Assembly (NCBI GenBank): GCA_949286525.1
Contig: CASECT010000041.1
Coordinates: 1-57,866 of the forward strand
Source: an uncultured Eubacteriales bacterium
GTDB lineage: Bacteria; Bacillota; Clostridia; Lachnospirales; Lachnospiraceae
Length of the DNA: 57,866 nucleotides
Direction: 5' to 3'
Shown here: in pieces, positions 1 to 8,721 of the stretch
Layout: each line of letters begins with the position of its first letter
Numbering within the stretch: the stretch's first letter is position 1
Notes under the pieces: generated by a model
Seen by the model: only the letters and a program-made list of their open reading frames with translations
The model's database searches: none
Told to the model about the DNA's origin: nothing
Made by a program: the position numbers and the translations under genes

Positions 1-4
1 CTAA

Positions 5-31
5 GCAAAAAGCAGGGGCAACTCCCCTGCT
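5..31 (-). terminator. Intrinsic terminator of the hydrogenase operon
   Basis: Read on the minus strand, an 8-bp stem (AGCAGGGG with CCCCTGCT, positions 11-31, 5-base loop) is followed by TTTTGC. It begins 7 bases after the hypA stop codon, so it probably ends the ech-hypA transcript. Confidence 0.75.
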
Positions 32-37
32 CTCCTT

Positions 38-379
38 TCACTCGCTCTCCACAGAATCGATGGCCATCTCCCGCCCGGCGTCTGTGGGCTCGCCCGGCGT
101 TCCGCAGTGGGGACAGTTGTACTGCAGCGGCTTCTTCGGAAACAGCTCATGGCATTTCGGACAGCGCAGCATCACTTTCGTCCTGCGCACAGAGATCTTG
201 GCCCCCTCGCACATGGTGCCCGGGGAGACCTCGTCAAAATATCCCTGAACCGCTTCGGGAGAATAGCCGGATCCCTCCCCGATAACCAGATTGATCTTCG
301 TCACTTTACTGTGCCCCCGCTCCCTGGCATGGGACTCGGCATGTTCAATAATTTCTACTGCTCCATGATATTCATGCAT
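38..379 (-). CDS. hypA: Hydrogenase nickel incorporation protein HypA
   Basis: This 113-residue protein matches HypA/HybF, the cytoplasmic chaperone that delivers nickel to the large subunit of [NiFe] hydrogenases. It begins MHE, and His2 is the expected nickel ligand. A structural zinc site is visible as two CxxC pairs (Cys73/Cys76 and Cys89/Cys92). The ATG at 379 is chosen because it restores the family N-terminus and is preceded by AAGGAAG; a longer upstream frame only runs antiparallel through echF. It is the last gene of the ech operon, 77 bases after echF. No other hyp genes are in the window, so the remaining maturation factors must be encoded elsewhere. Confidence 0.9.
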   Translation of the reverse strand: MHEYHGAVEIIEHAESHARERGHSKVTKINLVIGEGSGYSPEAVQGYFDEVSPGTMCEGAKISVRRTKVMLRCPKCHELFPKKPLQYNCPHCGTPGEPTDAGREMAIDSVESE

Positions 380-456
380 TTTCTCTTCCTTACCTTTCCA
401 GGCCGCTCCGCTTTCTGCCGGCCAGCGCCGCGCCAGTCTCTTTCTGTCGGTCAGCC

Positions 457-1032
457 TCAATCCACCATGGCAATGCACTTCTTCGGACAGCTCTGGGCGC
501 AGAGACCGCAGGATAGGCACTCGTCCCGGTTGAGTTCCCATTTTTTCTCCACCCGGTCCACCGTGATCGCCTCCGCCGGACACTTTCTCGCGCAGAGGGT
601 ACAGAATACGCACACGTCCAGGTCCGCCTGGGGAAAATTCCCTCCGCCGGACGCTCCTCCGGAACCCTGTCCACCGGCAGGCGCCGCGGCAACCGGCTTC
701 TCAAACACATCCACCGTCTTATCCGGCAGAGGTTCCTGATAGCCCGGCACAATGCTCAGGCAGGATTTCGGGCACTTTTCCACACAATATCCGCACTGCA
801 CGCAGTCAAAACGGTCAATGCTCCATTTTCCCGCCTCCCGGTCCACCGTCAGGGCTCCCGAAGGGCAGCTCCTGCTGCAGAGGCCGCAGAGAACGCAGTC
901 GTCCATATCAATCTCAATATGCCCCCGGCTCCGCTCGGGGTACTCCATCGGCTCCGCCGGATAATTGATCGTTACCGGTTTGGAAAACAGGTTCTTCAGC
1001 ACTGTCCCGGTAAAATTCATAATCTTTCCCAT
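457..1032 (-). CDS. echF: Ech-type hydrogenase polyferredoxin subunit (EchF-like, four 4Fe-4S motifs)
   Basis: A 191-residue iron-sulfur protein that should pass electrons between ferredoxin and the EchC/EchE catalytic module. Four CxxCxxCxxxCP motifs begin at Cys46, Cys77, Cys141 and Cys172, enough for four [4Fe-4S] clusters. The two halves resemble each other and are joined by a Gly/Ala-rich linker (about residues 115-133). Classical EchF has two cluster motifs, so this looks like an internal duplication or fusion. The ATG at 1032 lies 5 bases after the echE stop codon. Position at the end of an echABCDE string supports the assignment; a HycB/HyfH-like name would also be defensible. Confidence 0.85.
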   Translation of the reverse strand: MGKIMNFTGTVLKNLFSKPVTINYPAEPMEYPERSRGHIEIDMDDCVLCGLCSRSCPSGALTVDREAGKWSIDRFDCVQCGYCVEKCPKSCLSIVPGYQEPLPDKTVDVFEKPVAAAPAGGQGSGGASGGGNFPQADLDVCVFCTLCARKCPAEAITVDRVEKKWELNRDECLSCGLCAQSCPKKCIAMVD

Positions 1033-1037
1033 GTCTC

Positions 1038-2117
1038 TTACCTCTCTGTACAGCTGATGCAGGGATCGATGGTCAGCACCAGCAGCGCCACATCCGCCAG
1101 ATCCGCTCCCTTCAGCGTCTCCAGCATACCCGGCAGATTCGCGAAGGTAGGCGTGCGGACGCGCATCCGATCCAGAAACTTTGTCCCGTTGGCCTTCACA
1201 TAGTAAATGGCTTCGCCTCTTGGCTGCTCCACCCGCATGAAATACTCGCCGTTGGGGTTGCCCTTCACATTGACGCCGATCTCTCCCTTCGGCATCTTCG
1301 CCGCCGCCTGGCGGATGATGTCGATGGACTGCAGCACCTCGTGGATCCGCACGTCGCACCGGGCGTAGCTGTCCCCGATTTCGCTGGTAATGGGCTCGAA
1401 ATCGATGTGGGGATAGGCGGCGTAGCCGCGTTTTCTCATGTCCATGGCAATGCCGCTGGCCCTGGCAAAGGGGCCCGCCGCTCCCAGATCGTGGGCCTGC
1501 TGTTTTGTGAGCACGCCCACGCCCTTCAGCCGGGACTCTACCGTGTAATCAAACAGGAAGGTCTTGATGATGGCCTTCATTTCCTGTTCCATCTCATCCA
1601 TGACTCCGAGAATGGTGTTCATCATGTCCTGGTCGATATCCTTGAGCACGCCGCCAATCTTGTTTACCGAGAAAATGCACCTCCCGCCGGTGGTCATCTC
1701 AAAGAGATCCAGAATTTTTTCCCGCATCCGCCAGCACTGGTAAAACAGGCTCTCGAAACCGAAGGCATCCGCCAGCAGTCCCAGCCACAACAGGTGGGAA
1801 TGCATGCGGCTCATCTCGCACCAGATCGTCCGCAGAAATTTGCCCCGGTCAGGCACCTCCACATTCATGATGTGCTCCACGCTCTCGCAGTAACCCATGC
1901 CGTGCATGAAGCTGCAGATACCGCAGGTCCGCTCCACCACATAGGTCATCTCGTTAAAATCCTTCTTGTCCACCAGGCTCTCCAACCCTCTGTGAATGAA
2001 ACCGATGGAGGGGACAGCCTCGATGATTTTCTCGTCCTCAATGACCAGATCCAGATGAATGGGCTCCGGCAGCACCGGGTGCTGTGGTCCGTACGGTATG
2101 ACACTTCTCTTTCCCAT
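1038..2117 (-). CDS. echE: Ech-type [NiFe] hydrogenase large subunit
   Basis: The 359-residue catalytic subunit carries both nickel-binding cysteine pairs: RTCGIC (Cys65/Cys68) near the N-terminus and DPCISCTER (Cys353/Cys356) at the very end. This places it in group 4 membrane hydrogenases related to complex I NuoD. The protein stops directly after the second motif, so there is no C-terminal extension to be clipped by a maturation endopeptidase, as is known for Ech and CooH large subunits. The start is immediately after the echD stop codon, which points to tight translational coupling. The expected reaction is proton reduction with electrons from reduced ferredoxin, coupled to ion translocation. 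Confidence 0.93.
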   Translation of the reverse strand: MGKRSVIPYGPQHPVLPEPIHLDLVIEDEKIIEAVPSIGFIHRGLESLVDKKDFNEMTYVVERTCGICSFMHGMGYCESVEHIMNVEVPDRGKFLRTIWCEMSRMHSHLLWLGLLADAFGFESLFYQCWRMREKILDLFEMTTGGRCIFSVNKIGGVLKDIDQDMMNTILGVMDEMEQEMKAIIKTFLFDYTVESRLKGVGVLTKQQAHDLGAAGPFARASGIAMDMRKRGYAAYPHIDFEPITSEIGDSYARCDVRIHEVLQSIDIIRQAAAKMPKGEIGVNVKGNPNGEYFMRVEQPRGEAIYYVKANGTKFLDRMRVRTPTFANLPGMLETLKGADLADVALLVLTIDPCISCTER

Positions 2118-2489
2118 CTATTTGTCCTCCTCCCTCAAAAATGGCGTCTCCTCATTGATCCGGTAGAGTTTATTCCGATAATCCGGATGAATGCTCTTGA
2201 TCTTTACGCCGAACAGTTCCTTCATCTCATTTTCATAGAGGAAGGCATAGGGGTAAAAAGCGGTAATACTGGATACCTCCGTATCCTTTTCCATCACGAT
2301 CCGCAAGGTCTGGTACTGATAGGTCTCGTCGTTGGCAAAGGAATAGCTCAGTTCGTATTTTCCGTCCACCCATGCCGCGCAGGCCTGGGAAAGCCGCAGT
2401 CCCTGCTCCTTTTTCTCCATCACTTTGTCCAGAAGCACCTCCGGTGGGATCACTTCCATTTCGTTCTCAGGACAAATCACTTCCGCCAT
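2118..2489 (-). CDS. echD: Ech hydrogenase subunit D (NuoC-like 30 kDa family)
   Basis: A 123-residue protein of the NuoC / 30 kDa complex I family, shorter than NuoC itself, as is usual for EchD. The stretch around residues 85-110, with ENEMKELFGVKI, matches the conserved E-[RM]-E-x-x-x-LFG signature. It lies in the peripheral arm with EchC and EchE. Its start codon sits inside the end of echC (23-bp overlap) and its stop codon abuts the echE start. No metal ligands are expected, and none are obvious. Confidence 0.85.
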   Translation of the reverse strand: MAEVICPENEMEVIPPEVLLDKVMEKKEQGLRLSQACAAWVDGKYELSYSFANDETYQYQTLRIVMEKDTEVSSITAFYPYAFLYENEMKELFGVKIKSIHPDYRNKLYRINEETPFLREEDK

Positions 2490-2958
2490 CTGTCTTTCCC
2501 TCCCTTTCCTGTCGCTTCTCTTTTCTTGTCAGCGCGTCGTACTCATCCGCCCGCTTCTGAAACAGTTCCACTGCCTTTACCACCCCGTCGATGATGGCCT
2601 GGGGCCGGGCAGCGCAGCCGGGCACATAAATATCCACCGGTATCGTGGTGTCCACGCCGCCGAGGATATTGTAACAGTCCTTGAAAACTCCCCCGGTGCA
2701 GGCGCACACGCCCACCGCCACAACCACCTTGGGCTTTGGCATCTGTTCATAAAGCTGACGCACTACCGCCTGGTTCTGGGTATTGATCCCGCCGGTAATC
2801 AGAAAAATATCCGCCTGCATGGGATCCCCGGTATTTACCACGCCAAACCGCTCCACGTCGTACACCGGCGTCAGACAGGCCAGAACCTCGATATCGCATC
2901 CGTTACAGCTGGATCCGTCATAATGAAGCAGCCATGGAGATCTTTTCATATTTGCCAT
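2467..2958 (-). CDS. echC: Ech hydrogenase small subunit (NuoB-like)
   Basis: This 163-residue electron-transfer subunit belongs to the NuoB / [NiFe] hydrogenase small subunit family. The proximal [4Fe-4S] ligands are visible as CNGC (Cys18/Cys21), GVC (Cys85) and PGC (Cys115). A charged tail (about residues 135-163) overlaps the echD start. There is no Tat signal, consistent with a cytoplasm-facing group 4 enzyme. It relays electrons from EchF to the NiFe site in EchE. Confidence 0.92.
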   Translation of the reverse strand: MANMKRSPWLLHYDGSSCNGCDIEVLACLTPVYDVERFGVVNTGDPMQADIFLITGGINTQNQAVVRQLYEQMPKPKVVVAVGVCACTGGVFKDCYNILGGVDTTIPVDIYVPGCAARPQAIIDGVVKAVELFQKRADEYDALTRKEKRQEREGKTDGGSDLS

Positions 2959-2980
2959 GTTATCCCGTCCTTTCTTCCCC

Positions 2981-3844
2981 TTACTGTATCAGCATGAGAA
3001 TCAGAAGATTCACGCCCCCTGCCAGAATCGTAACCGTCCAGGTCATTTTGAGCATCTTGTCCCATTTTACCCGGGCGCTCACGTTGTCGATCAGCGTCTC
3101 CACAAAGCACAGCGCCAGCACTACCGCAACCGCCGCCGGATAACTCCAGGGGCTGCGGTTGATGATAAACAGCCCCGCCATAGACAGCAGGAATACATTT
3201 TCATACCACTCGGTAATCGTGTAAATCGCCAGATTCTCCGCGCCCATCTCAGTGGTCAGTCCCTTGACCAGCTCCTGATGGGGATGATGGGAGGTGCTGA
3301 TATCAAAGGGCGATTTACGCATCTTGATGGTCAGCGAAAAGGCGTAGGTAAAGAAGAATCCCGGCAGCAGCAGAATCGGGCTGAAGGACGTCTCTATAAT
3401 CTCATCCACATTGAAGGTCCCGGTGGCCAGATAAAAGCCCACGCAGGTTAAAAGGATCGCCGGCTCATAGCTCATCATCTGAATCAGTTCTCTGGAAGCG
3501 CCCAGGGAACTGTAGGGCGAGTCGGTAATAAAGCCCGCGAACACCAGGAACGTCGCTCCCGTGGACAGCACAAAAAAGCACATCATCACATCGACGCCGG
3601 CGTAAAACATGCAGCCGGTAAAAATCTGGGTGGCACAGTAAGACAGCAGCAGAAAGGTTTGGGCCTTGTTTACCACGATCATCTGCTTGTTCCACAACTT
3701 CGCCACATCATAGAAAGGCTGCAGCAGCGGCGGTCCCACCCGTCCCTGCATCCGGGCGGAAATCTTCCGGTCCAGCCCGTCCAGCAGACCTCCTGCCAGG
3801 GGCGCCAGAATCAGAAACAGCACTACGGAAATCACTCTTGTCAT
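2981..3844 (-). CDS. echB: Ech hydrogenase membrane subunit B (NuoH-like)
   Basis: A 287-residue polytopic membrane protein of the NuoH / HycD / EchB family. The family loop is present near the N-terminus (GRVGPPLLQPFYDVAKLW), as is GASRELIQMMSYEP in the middle. About seven to eight hydrophobic segments are evident. It anchors the soluble hydrogenase arm and forms the junction to the ion-translocating subunit EchA. The start overlaps the echA stop by 4 bases (ATGA), so the two are translationally coupled. Confidence 0.9.
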   Translation of the reverse strand: MTRVISVVLFLILAPLAGGLLDGLDRKISARMQGRVGPPLLQPFYDVAKLWNKQMIVVNKAQTFLLLSYCATQIFTGCMFYAGVDVMMCFFVLSTGATFLVFAGFITDSPYSSLGASRELIQMMSYEPAILLTCVGFYLATGTFNVDEIIETSFSPILLLPGFFFTYAFSLTIKMRKSPFDISTSHHPHQELVKGLTTEMGAENLAIYTITEWYENVFLLSMAGLFIINRSPWSYPAAVAVVLALCFVETLIDNVSARVKWDKMLKMTWTVTILAGGVNLLILMLIQ

Positions 3845-5760
3845 AACAGCGTACCTCCTATAATGATGCAGAGTTCCACAATAATGATCGCCGCCGTAAT
3901 GATCTCACAGGGAATCATCAGCTTCCTCTGGCCGAAAAAGTCCTTGAAATACCAGTTGGACATTACCAGTTTCCTCGACTGGCCGAAGGAATCCGTGAAG
4001 GACGCGTTGTCTCCCTCATTCACGCCATTCATATAGGAAAGCTTTCTGCTGGTCTGCATACGTCTGGTATAGGCGTAAGCGATCATCGGAACCGCAAAGA
4101 TAAAGCAGATCAGAATGACCAGCATATACATCACACTTACCGGCAGCACCGAAACGTATTCGCCGAACATCTCCAGCATCAGAGGCTCCACAAATACCTT
4201 GGAAATAACCGGGAACATCAGGCACAGAAGCACCATCAAAACCGCGTGCACCGCCAGGGACAACATCTCGTTCTTCTTCGTTATATCTCTGATTCTCGGC
4301 TCGTTTGTAGCGCTGATCAGCTTGCTCATCCACTTCGTCCAGTAGAACATGGTAGTAGCGCTTCCGTAGGCGATAAAAATGACCATCATGATATTGTCGG
4401 CATCAACGGAAGCCTTCAGGGCAGACCATTTAGAGATCAGCATACCGAAGGGCGCCAGGAACATGCCGGCGATACCGATGAACATGAACAGCCCCAGCTT
4501 CGGCAGCCGGTAAATCAATCCATGCATATCTTCCACATCTCTGGAGTGCATGGAATTTTCCACCGCTCCCACATCCTGGAAAAGCAATGACTTGGACACC
4601 GCATGGAAAATCATCAGGAACAACCCGGCCCAAATGGTCTCCTGTTTCCCGACACCGGCGCAGGCCACCATCAATCCCAGGTTGGATATAGTGGAAAAGG
4701 CCAGCACCTTTTTGCCGTCGCTCTGAGCGATGGCCATAATAGAAGCCGCCAGGAAAGTAAAACCTCCCACCAGGCCGATCATGACACCGATCTGATGACC
4801 ATCCATAGCCGGGGACAGCCGATAGAGTATGTAAATTCCGGCCTTGACCATCGTCGCGCTGTGCAGAAGCGCCGAGGAAGGCGTGGGGGCCACCATGGCT
4901 CCCATCAGCCACTTGGAGAAAGGCAGCTGCGCTGATTTCGTCAAAGCGGCGAACGCGATCAGAGCCACCGGGATCACGGCTCCCGCCTCCCCTGCCATGG
5001 CTCCCCGCACCAGTTTTTCCATGGAATCATTTCCGGTAACAACCACCTGATAGGTCACGCCGATCGCCAGCGCCGTCCCTCCCAGCAGATTCATCCACAG
5101 AGCCCGGAAGGAATTATGTATGGCCTCCGGGGTTTTGGTATACCCGATCAGCAGGAAAGAGCAGATGCTGGTTACCTCCCAGAAAGCGTCCACCCACAGG
5201 GTACTCTCCGACATGACAAAACCGAACATGGCGCCCAGGAAGAGAAACAGCAGCATAAAGAAGTAATATCTGCGGTCCTCAAACTCCGTGTGATGATGGT
5301 GGTATCCGTGCATGTATCCCACCGCGTAGACAATAATCAGGCTGCCGATAATCCCTACGATCAGGCACATCAGAATCGCCAGGTGGTCGATGTAGATATG
5401 GTAGATCGTCTCCCGCCGGGGGCCGAAAAGTTCCAGCCACGCCACCAGAAGCGTCGGAAATATCGTCAGCACGCTGATGATATACTTCTTATATTTGAAA
5501 CAGAGATAAGTAATAATTACCATACAGAGCAGCTCGAAGACGAGAATGATCCGATCCAGTGTCTCCACATGATAATACAGTTCAATCGACTCGCATCCCC
5601 CCGCGATCCACTGCACCAGCAGAATGATGGTCCCCGCCATCACGGCCGCGGCACTGATGTAGGCAATGACATTGCGGATTTTATTAACCCGGATGCAGTA
5701 CATCAATATGGATACCAGAAACGGAAAGCAGATCAGAAACGGTACAATTGGCATTTCCAT
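3841..5760 (-). CDS. echA: Ech hydrogenase ion-translocating subunit A (NuoL-like)
   Basis: A 639-residue, strongly hydrophobic protein of the NuoL/MrpA antiporter family, with more than a dozen predicted membrane segments. The central region contains the family's lysine- and histidine-bearing helices (for example around FAALTKSAQLPFSKWL and SALLHSATMVKAGIYIL). It is expected to move H+ or Na+ when ferredoxin is oxidised. It is the first gene of the operon, with GAGGAAG as ribosome binding site just before ATG 5760. The ion cannot be decided from sequence alone. Confidence 0.9.
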   Translation of the reverse strand: MEMPIVPFLICFPFLVSILMYCIRVNKIRNVIAYISAAAVMAGTIILLVQWIAGGCESIELYYHVETLDRIILVFELLCMVIITYLCFKYKKYIISVLTIFPTLLVAWLELFGPRRETIYHIYIDHLAILMCLIVGIIGSLIIVYAVGYMHGYHHHHTEFEDRRYYFFMLLFLFLGAMFGFVMSESTLWVDAFWEVTSICSFLLIGYTKTPEAIHNSFRALWMNLLGGTALAIGVTYQVVVTGNDSMEKLVRGAMAGEAGAVIPVALIAFAALTKSAQLPFSKWLMGAMVAPTPSSALLHSATMVKAGIYILYRLSPAMDGHQIGVMIGLVGGFTFLAASIMAIAQSDGKKVLAFSTISNLGLMVACAGVGKQETIWAGLFLMIFHAVSKSLLFQDVGAVENSMHSRDVEDMHGLIYRLPKLGLFMFIGIAGMFLAPFGMLISKWSALKASVDADNIMMVIFIAYGSATTMFYWTKWMSKLISATNEPRIRDITKKNEMLSLAVHAVLMVLLCLMFPVISKVFVEPLMLEMFGEYVSVLPVSVMYMLVILICFIFAVPMIAYAYTRRMQTSRKLSYMNGVNEGDNASFTDSFGQSRKLVMSNWYFKDFFGQRKLMIPCEIITAAIIIVELCIIIGGTLL

Positions 5761-5828
5761 AACTTCCTCTCAAACCTCCTTCTGCGACAAAACCGGACGG
5801 TAATTTCCTTACTATCGCAATCGCCTCT

Positions 5829-5879
5829 ATTCTAACTCTCTTTTTTGGGATTTTAAAGAGTTTGTTAAAAAATTATCCA
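5829..5879 (-). promoter_or_regulatory. Putative echA promoter with an upstream Rex-like site
   Basis: On the minus strand TTTAAA (5852-5857) and TAGAAT (5829-5834) are 17 bases apart, giving a weak sigma-A promoter about 70 bases from the echA start. Just upstream, at 5862-5879 on the plus strand, TTGTTAA-AAAA-TTATCCA resembles the Rex consensus TTGTTAAnnnnTTAACAA with one perfect half and 5 of 7 matches in the other. Both calls are pattern matches only. Confidence 0.35.
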
Positions 5880-5971
5880 ACTTTGTGCAAAACAACGAAT
5901 TTATCGGGAAATTTTTGGCAAGCTGTCAGGCTTTGCAAATTTCCATACGTTTTCCATAAAAAACGCAAAAT

Positions 5972-6005
5972 TGTGATATTCCATTTCACATATTTCCTCT
6001 ATAAT
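5972..6005 (+). promoter_or_regulatory. Putative promoter region of the GH3 gene with an inverted repeat
   Basis: TATAAT at 6000-6005 is a perfect -10 box 43 bases before the chosen GH3 start; no good -35 is evident, which suggests activator dependence. TGTGA and TCACA (5972-5976 and 5986-5990) form an inverted repeat with a 9-base spacer where a -35 or operator would lie. Confidence 0.4.
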
Positions 6006-6048
6006 GGAAGATATCCAAAAATATGACATCAAAAGAAGGAGAATTTTT

Positions 6049-8721
6049 ATGATGAAGCAACATCCCTACGCATCGCAGGAGACCCGTCTGGCGCTGGCAA
6101 AGCAGATCGCCGCGGAATCCGTCGTCCTGCTGAAAAACGAAAACCACTTCCTTCCATTACAGGGCAGGACCATAGCCGTCCTTGGCCGGGCGGCCTACCG
6201 GCCCAATCTTGGCGGCATGGGCAGCGGCATGTCCTTCATGGGAAAGGAAGTCCCCTCCATCACAGATGCCTGCGCGGCCGCGGGACTGACCCCGGAAGCT
6301 TCCATCAACCGTTTCTATCAGGAACATTTTGAGGCACTTCCTCCGGAAGACCCCTTTGTCAAATTTTATGAGCTGGCGGCCTCCGGCGTGGATCTGGTGG
6401 CCAGCGGCGTGATCTATGATCTCTTCGGCCAATACAGCCCTCAGCCCGAGGAAATCGCCGTACCCGAAGATCTTCTTCGCCTGGCGGCAAAAGAGGCGGA
6501 CACCGCCCTTCTGGTCTTTGGCCGGAGCACCGGCGGCGAGGAGTGTGACCGGCACATCGCCGACGACTATGAGCTTCTGGACAGCGAACGGGAACTGATC
6601 AAAAACGTCTGCGGCGCTTTCCCCAACGTGGTGCTTCTCGTCAACACCAACGGCCTGACAGACCTGTCCTGGATCGACAGTTACCCCTCCATCCGCTCCG
6701 TGCTCTTTATCGGAGCCGGCGGGGAGCAGGGTCCCGCGGCTGTGGCGGATCTTTTGACGGGAAAGGAGACTCCCTCGGGCAAGCTGGCCTTTACCATTGC
6801 GGATTCCTACGACAGCTATCCCACTGCGAGGGACTTCAGCTTTGACAAGGATCACCCGGAAAACATTCTGGAATACAAAGATTACGGTCTGGACGCGGCG
6901 GCCAACGGCAGCGTCGGCTTTGAAAAGAGTCCGGTAACCGTTTACCGTGAAAACCTCTACATCGGCTACCGCTACTTTGATTCCTTCGGAAAGGATGTGC
7001 TGTGGCCCTTCGGCTTCGGCCTCTCCTACGCGGATTTTACAATCTCCGATGTGCGGGCGTCCCTTGTCTCTGCGGAAGACGGAAACGGTTCTGTTGTGGT
7101 TTCGAATGACAATTCCGCGCCTGCCGTCGCTGCGGAGGACGCGCCCTGCCTTCGGATTACCGCCTCCGTGTCCAATCTCTCCGACAGATGGGCCGGCAAA
7201 GAAGTGCTGCAGCTTTACGTCTCCTCCCCGGAGGGGGATCTGGAACAGCCCTATCAGGCATACAAGACCTGTGTAAAGACGCCCCTGATCGCCCCCGGCG
7301 AGACCGTCTCTGTCGCTATGGAACTCTCCGTGCGGGATCTTGCCTCCTACGATGAGACCCGGGCCGCCTGGCTCCTGGAGCCCGGAGACTATCTGCTGCG
7401 GGTTGGATCTTCCTCCCGGAATACCCATGTGGCGGCAAAAATCCATGTCCCGGAGACCATTCTCTGCCGCCAGGTCAGAAACTGCCTCTCCCTGCGGGAA
7501 TGCAACCGGGGCAAGATCGACTTTCTCAGTGCGAAGGGGATCTCCCCCATATCTTACGCCGGCGAAGCCGAAGAGATCGAACAGGCGCCTGTTCTCACAC
7601 TGCGCCAGGCGGATGTCCGGCCCCTGACCGAAGCGCAGGAGGTACCGGAAGTGTTGCCGGCCGTTTTTGAAGAAACGGATTCTCTGAAAGCTTCCGACGG
7701 AAAAACCTTAAAGGACGTGGCCGCCGGGACGCTTACCATGAAAGAATTCCTCAGCGACTTTTCCGATGAGGAGCTGATGGCTCTGGCGGTGGGATACGGC
7801 CCCGGGCTTCCCATGGCGGGCCTCTTCGGCAGCAAGGATCCCAGCACGATTCAGGATGCGGAGGGCAGAGACATTACCGTAAATACCCATCCTACCGGAA
7901 ACGCCGGCTACATTTCCCCGGCAATCCCGAAGTACGGCATCCCATCCGCCTTCTACAAGGACGGTCCCGCCAGCTGCGGAAAGATTGCCTGGCCTACCGG
8001 CATGACCATCTCCTGCAGTTTTAACAGGGATCTCTGCTACGCCTTCGGCAGCGCCTGCGGAAAGGAAGCTGAGGAACAACAGGTAGACAGCTGGCTGGCC
8101 CCAGCTTTGAATCTCCACCGGAATCCCATCGGAGGGCGGAACTTCGAGTATTTCTCTGAGGATCCCTATGTGTCCGGCATCTGCGGCGCGTACATCTGCA
8201 AGGGGGCCGCGGAAACCACCTCCGTTACCTGCTGCCCCAAGCATTTCGCACTGAATGAGCAGGAGACCTACCGCCGGGGGAGCATCCGCAAATCCTACGA
8301 CGCCGCGGACACCATCGCGACAGAGCGCGCCGCCCGGGAGCTGTATCTGAAGCCCTTTGAGATTGTGCTGCGGCATGCGCCGGTCAGAAATATTATGACT
8401 TCCTTCAACAAGATCAACGGCACTTTCGCCGGCGGAAGCTCGGATCTGTGCACGGAAATCCTGCGCAATGAATTCGGCTTCCGGGGCGTGGTGGTTACCG
8501 ACTGGGGCGACATGGACATCGTGGTGGACGGCGCCGACGCCGTAGCCGCCGGAAACGATGTGGTCATGCCCGGAGGACCGCCCGTCATTGCCCAGCTCCA
8601 AAAGGGCTTTGCTGAGGGACGCCTTTCACGCGCGCAGTTGGAGACAGCAGTTGGCAATCTTCTGTACTTTGTGATGCGCTCAGGAAGTTTTGCGATTTAC
8701 AATGCTTCAGAGCATGTATGA
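6049..8721 (+). CDS. Glycoside hydrolase family 3 beta-glycosidase with permuted domain order
   Basis: An 890-residue cytoplasmic enzyme (no signal peptide) that should hydrolyse beta-linked glucosides or xylosides. The usual GH3 order is inverted. The alpha/beta sandwich domain comes first (AAESVVLLKN at about residues 20-30), then a fibronectin-III-like domain (about 370-475), then the TIM-barrel domain (about 560-890). The nucleophile is Asp818 in VVTDWGD. This inverted order is known for some rumen Butyrivibrio and Ruminococcus beta-glucosidases. An upstream in-frame ATG at 6004 overlaps the -10 box, so ATG 6049 behind AGAAGGAGA is preferred. It stands alone, divergent from echA. Substrate specificity cannot be read from the sequence. 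Confidence 0.9.
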   Translation: MMKQHPYASQETRLALAKQIAAESVVLLKNENHFLPLQGRTIAVLGRAAYRPNLGGMGSGMSFMGKEVPSITDACAAAGLTPEASINRFYQEHFEALPPEDPFVKFYELAASGVDLVASGVIYDLFGQYSPQPEEIAVPEDLLRLAAKEADTALLVFGRSTGGEECDRHIADDYELLDSERELIKNVCGAFPNVVLLVNTNGLTDLSWIDSYPSIRSVLFIGAGGEQGPAAVADLLTGKETPSGKLAFTIADSYDSYPTARDFSFDKDHPENILEYKDYGLDAAANGSVGFEKSPVTVYRENLYIGYRYFDSFGKDVLWPFGFGLSYADFTISDVRASLVSAEDGNGSVVVSNDNSAPAVAAEDAPCLRITASVSNLSDRWAGKEVLQLYVSSPEGDLEQPYQAYKTCVKTPLIAPGETVSVAMELSVRDLASYDETRAAWLLEPGDYLLRVGSSSRNTHVAAKIHVPETILCRQVRNCLSLRECNRGKIDFLSAKGISPISYAGEAEEIEQAPVLTLRQADVRPLTEAQEVPEVLPAVFEETDSLKASDGKTLKDVAAGTLTMKEFLSDFSDEELMALAVGYGPGLPMAGLFGSKDPSTIQDAEGRDITVNTHPTGNAGYISPAIPKYGIPSAFYKDGPASCGKIAWPTGMTISCSFNRDLCYAFGSACGKEAEEQQVDSWLAPALNLHRNPIGGRNFEYFSEDPYVSGICGAYICKGAAETTSVTCCPKHFALNEQETYRRGSIRKSYDAADTIATERAARELYLKPFEIVLRHAPVRNIMTSFNKINGTFAGGSSDLCTEILRNEFGFRGVVVTDWGDMDIVVDGADAVAAGNDVVMPGGPPVIAQLQKGFAEGRLSRAQLETAVGNLLYFVMRSGSFAIYNASEHV

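Noticed and set aside
1341..2594. Long plus-strand open frame of 417 codons opposite echE/echD
   Set aside because: It runs antisense through two genes with intact catalytic motifs, and its translation is His/Gln/Leu-rich with no domain pattern. It is a by-product of the codon use of the real genes.
5972..5990. CRP-type operator before the GH3 gene
   Set aside because: The half-sites TGTGA/TCACA fit, but the spacer is 9 bases instead of 6, so a CRP site is not supported; it is kept only as an inverted repeat.
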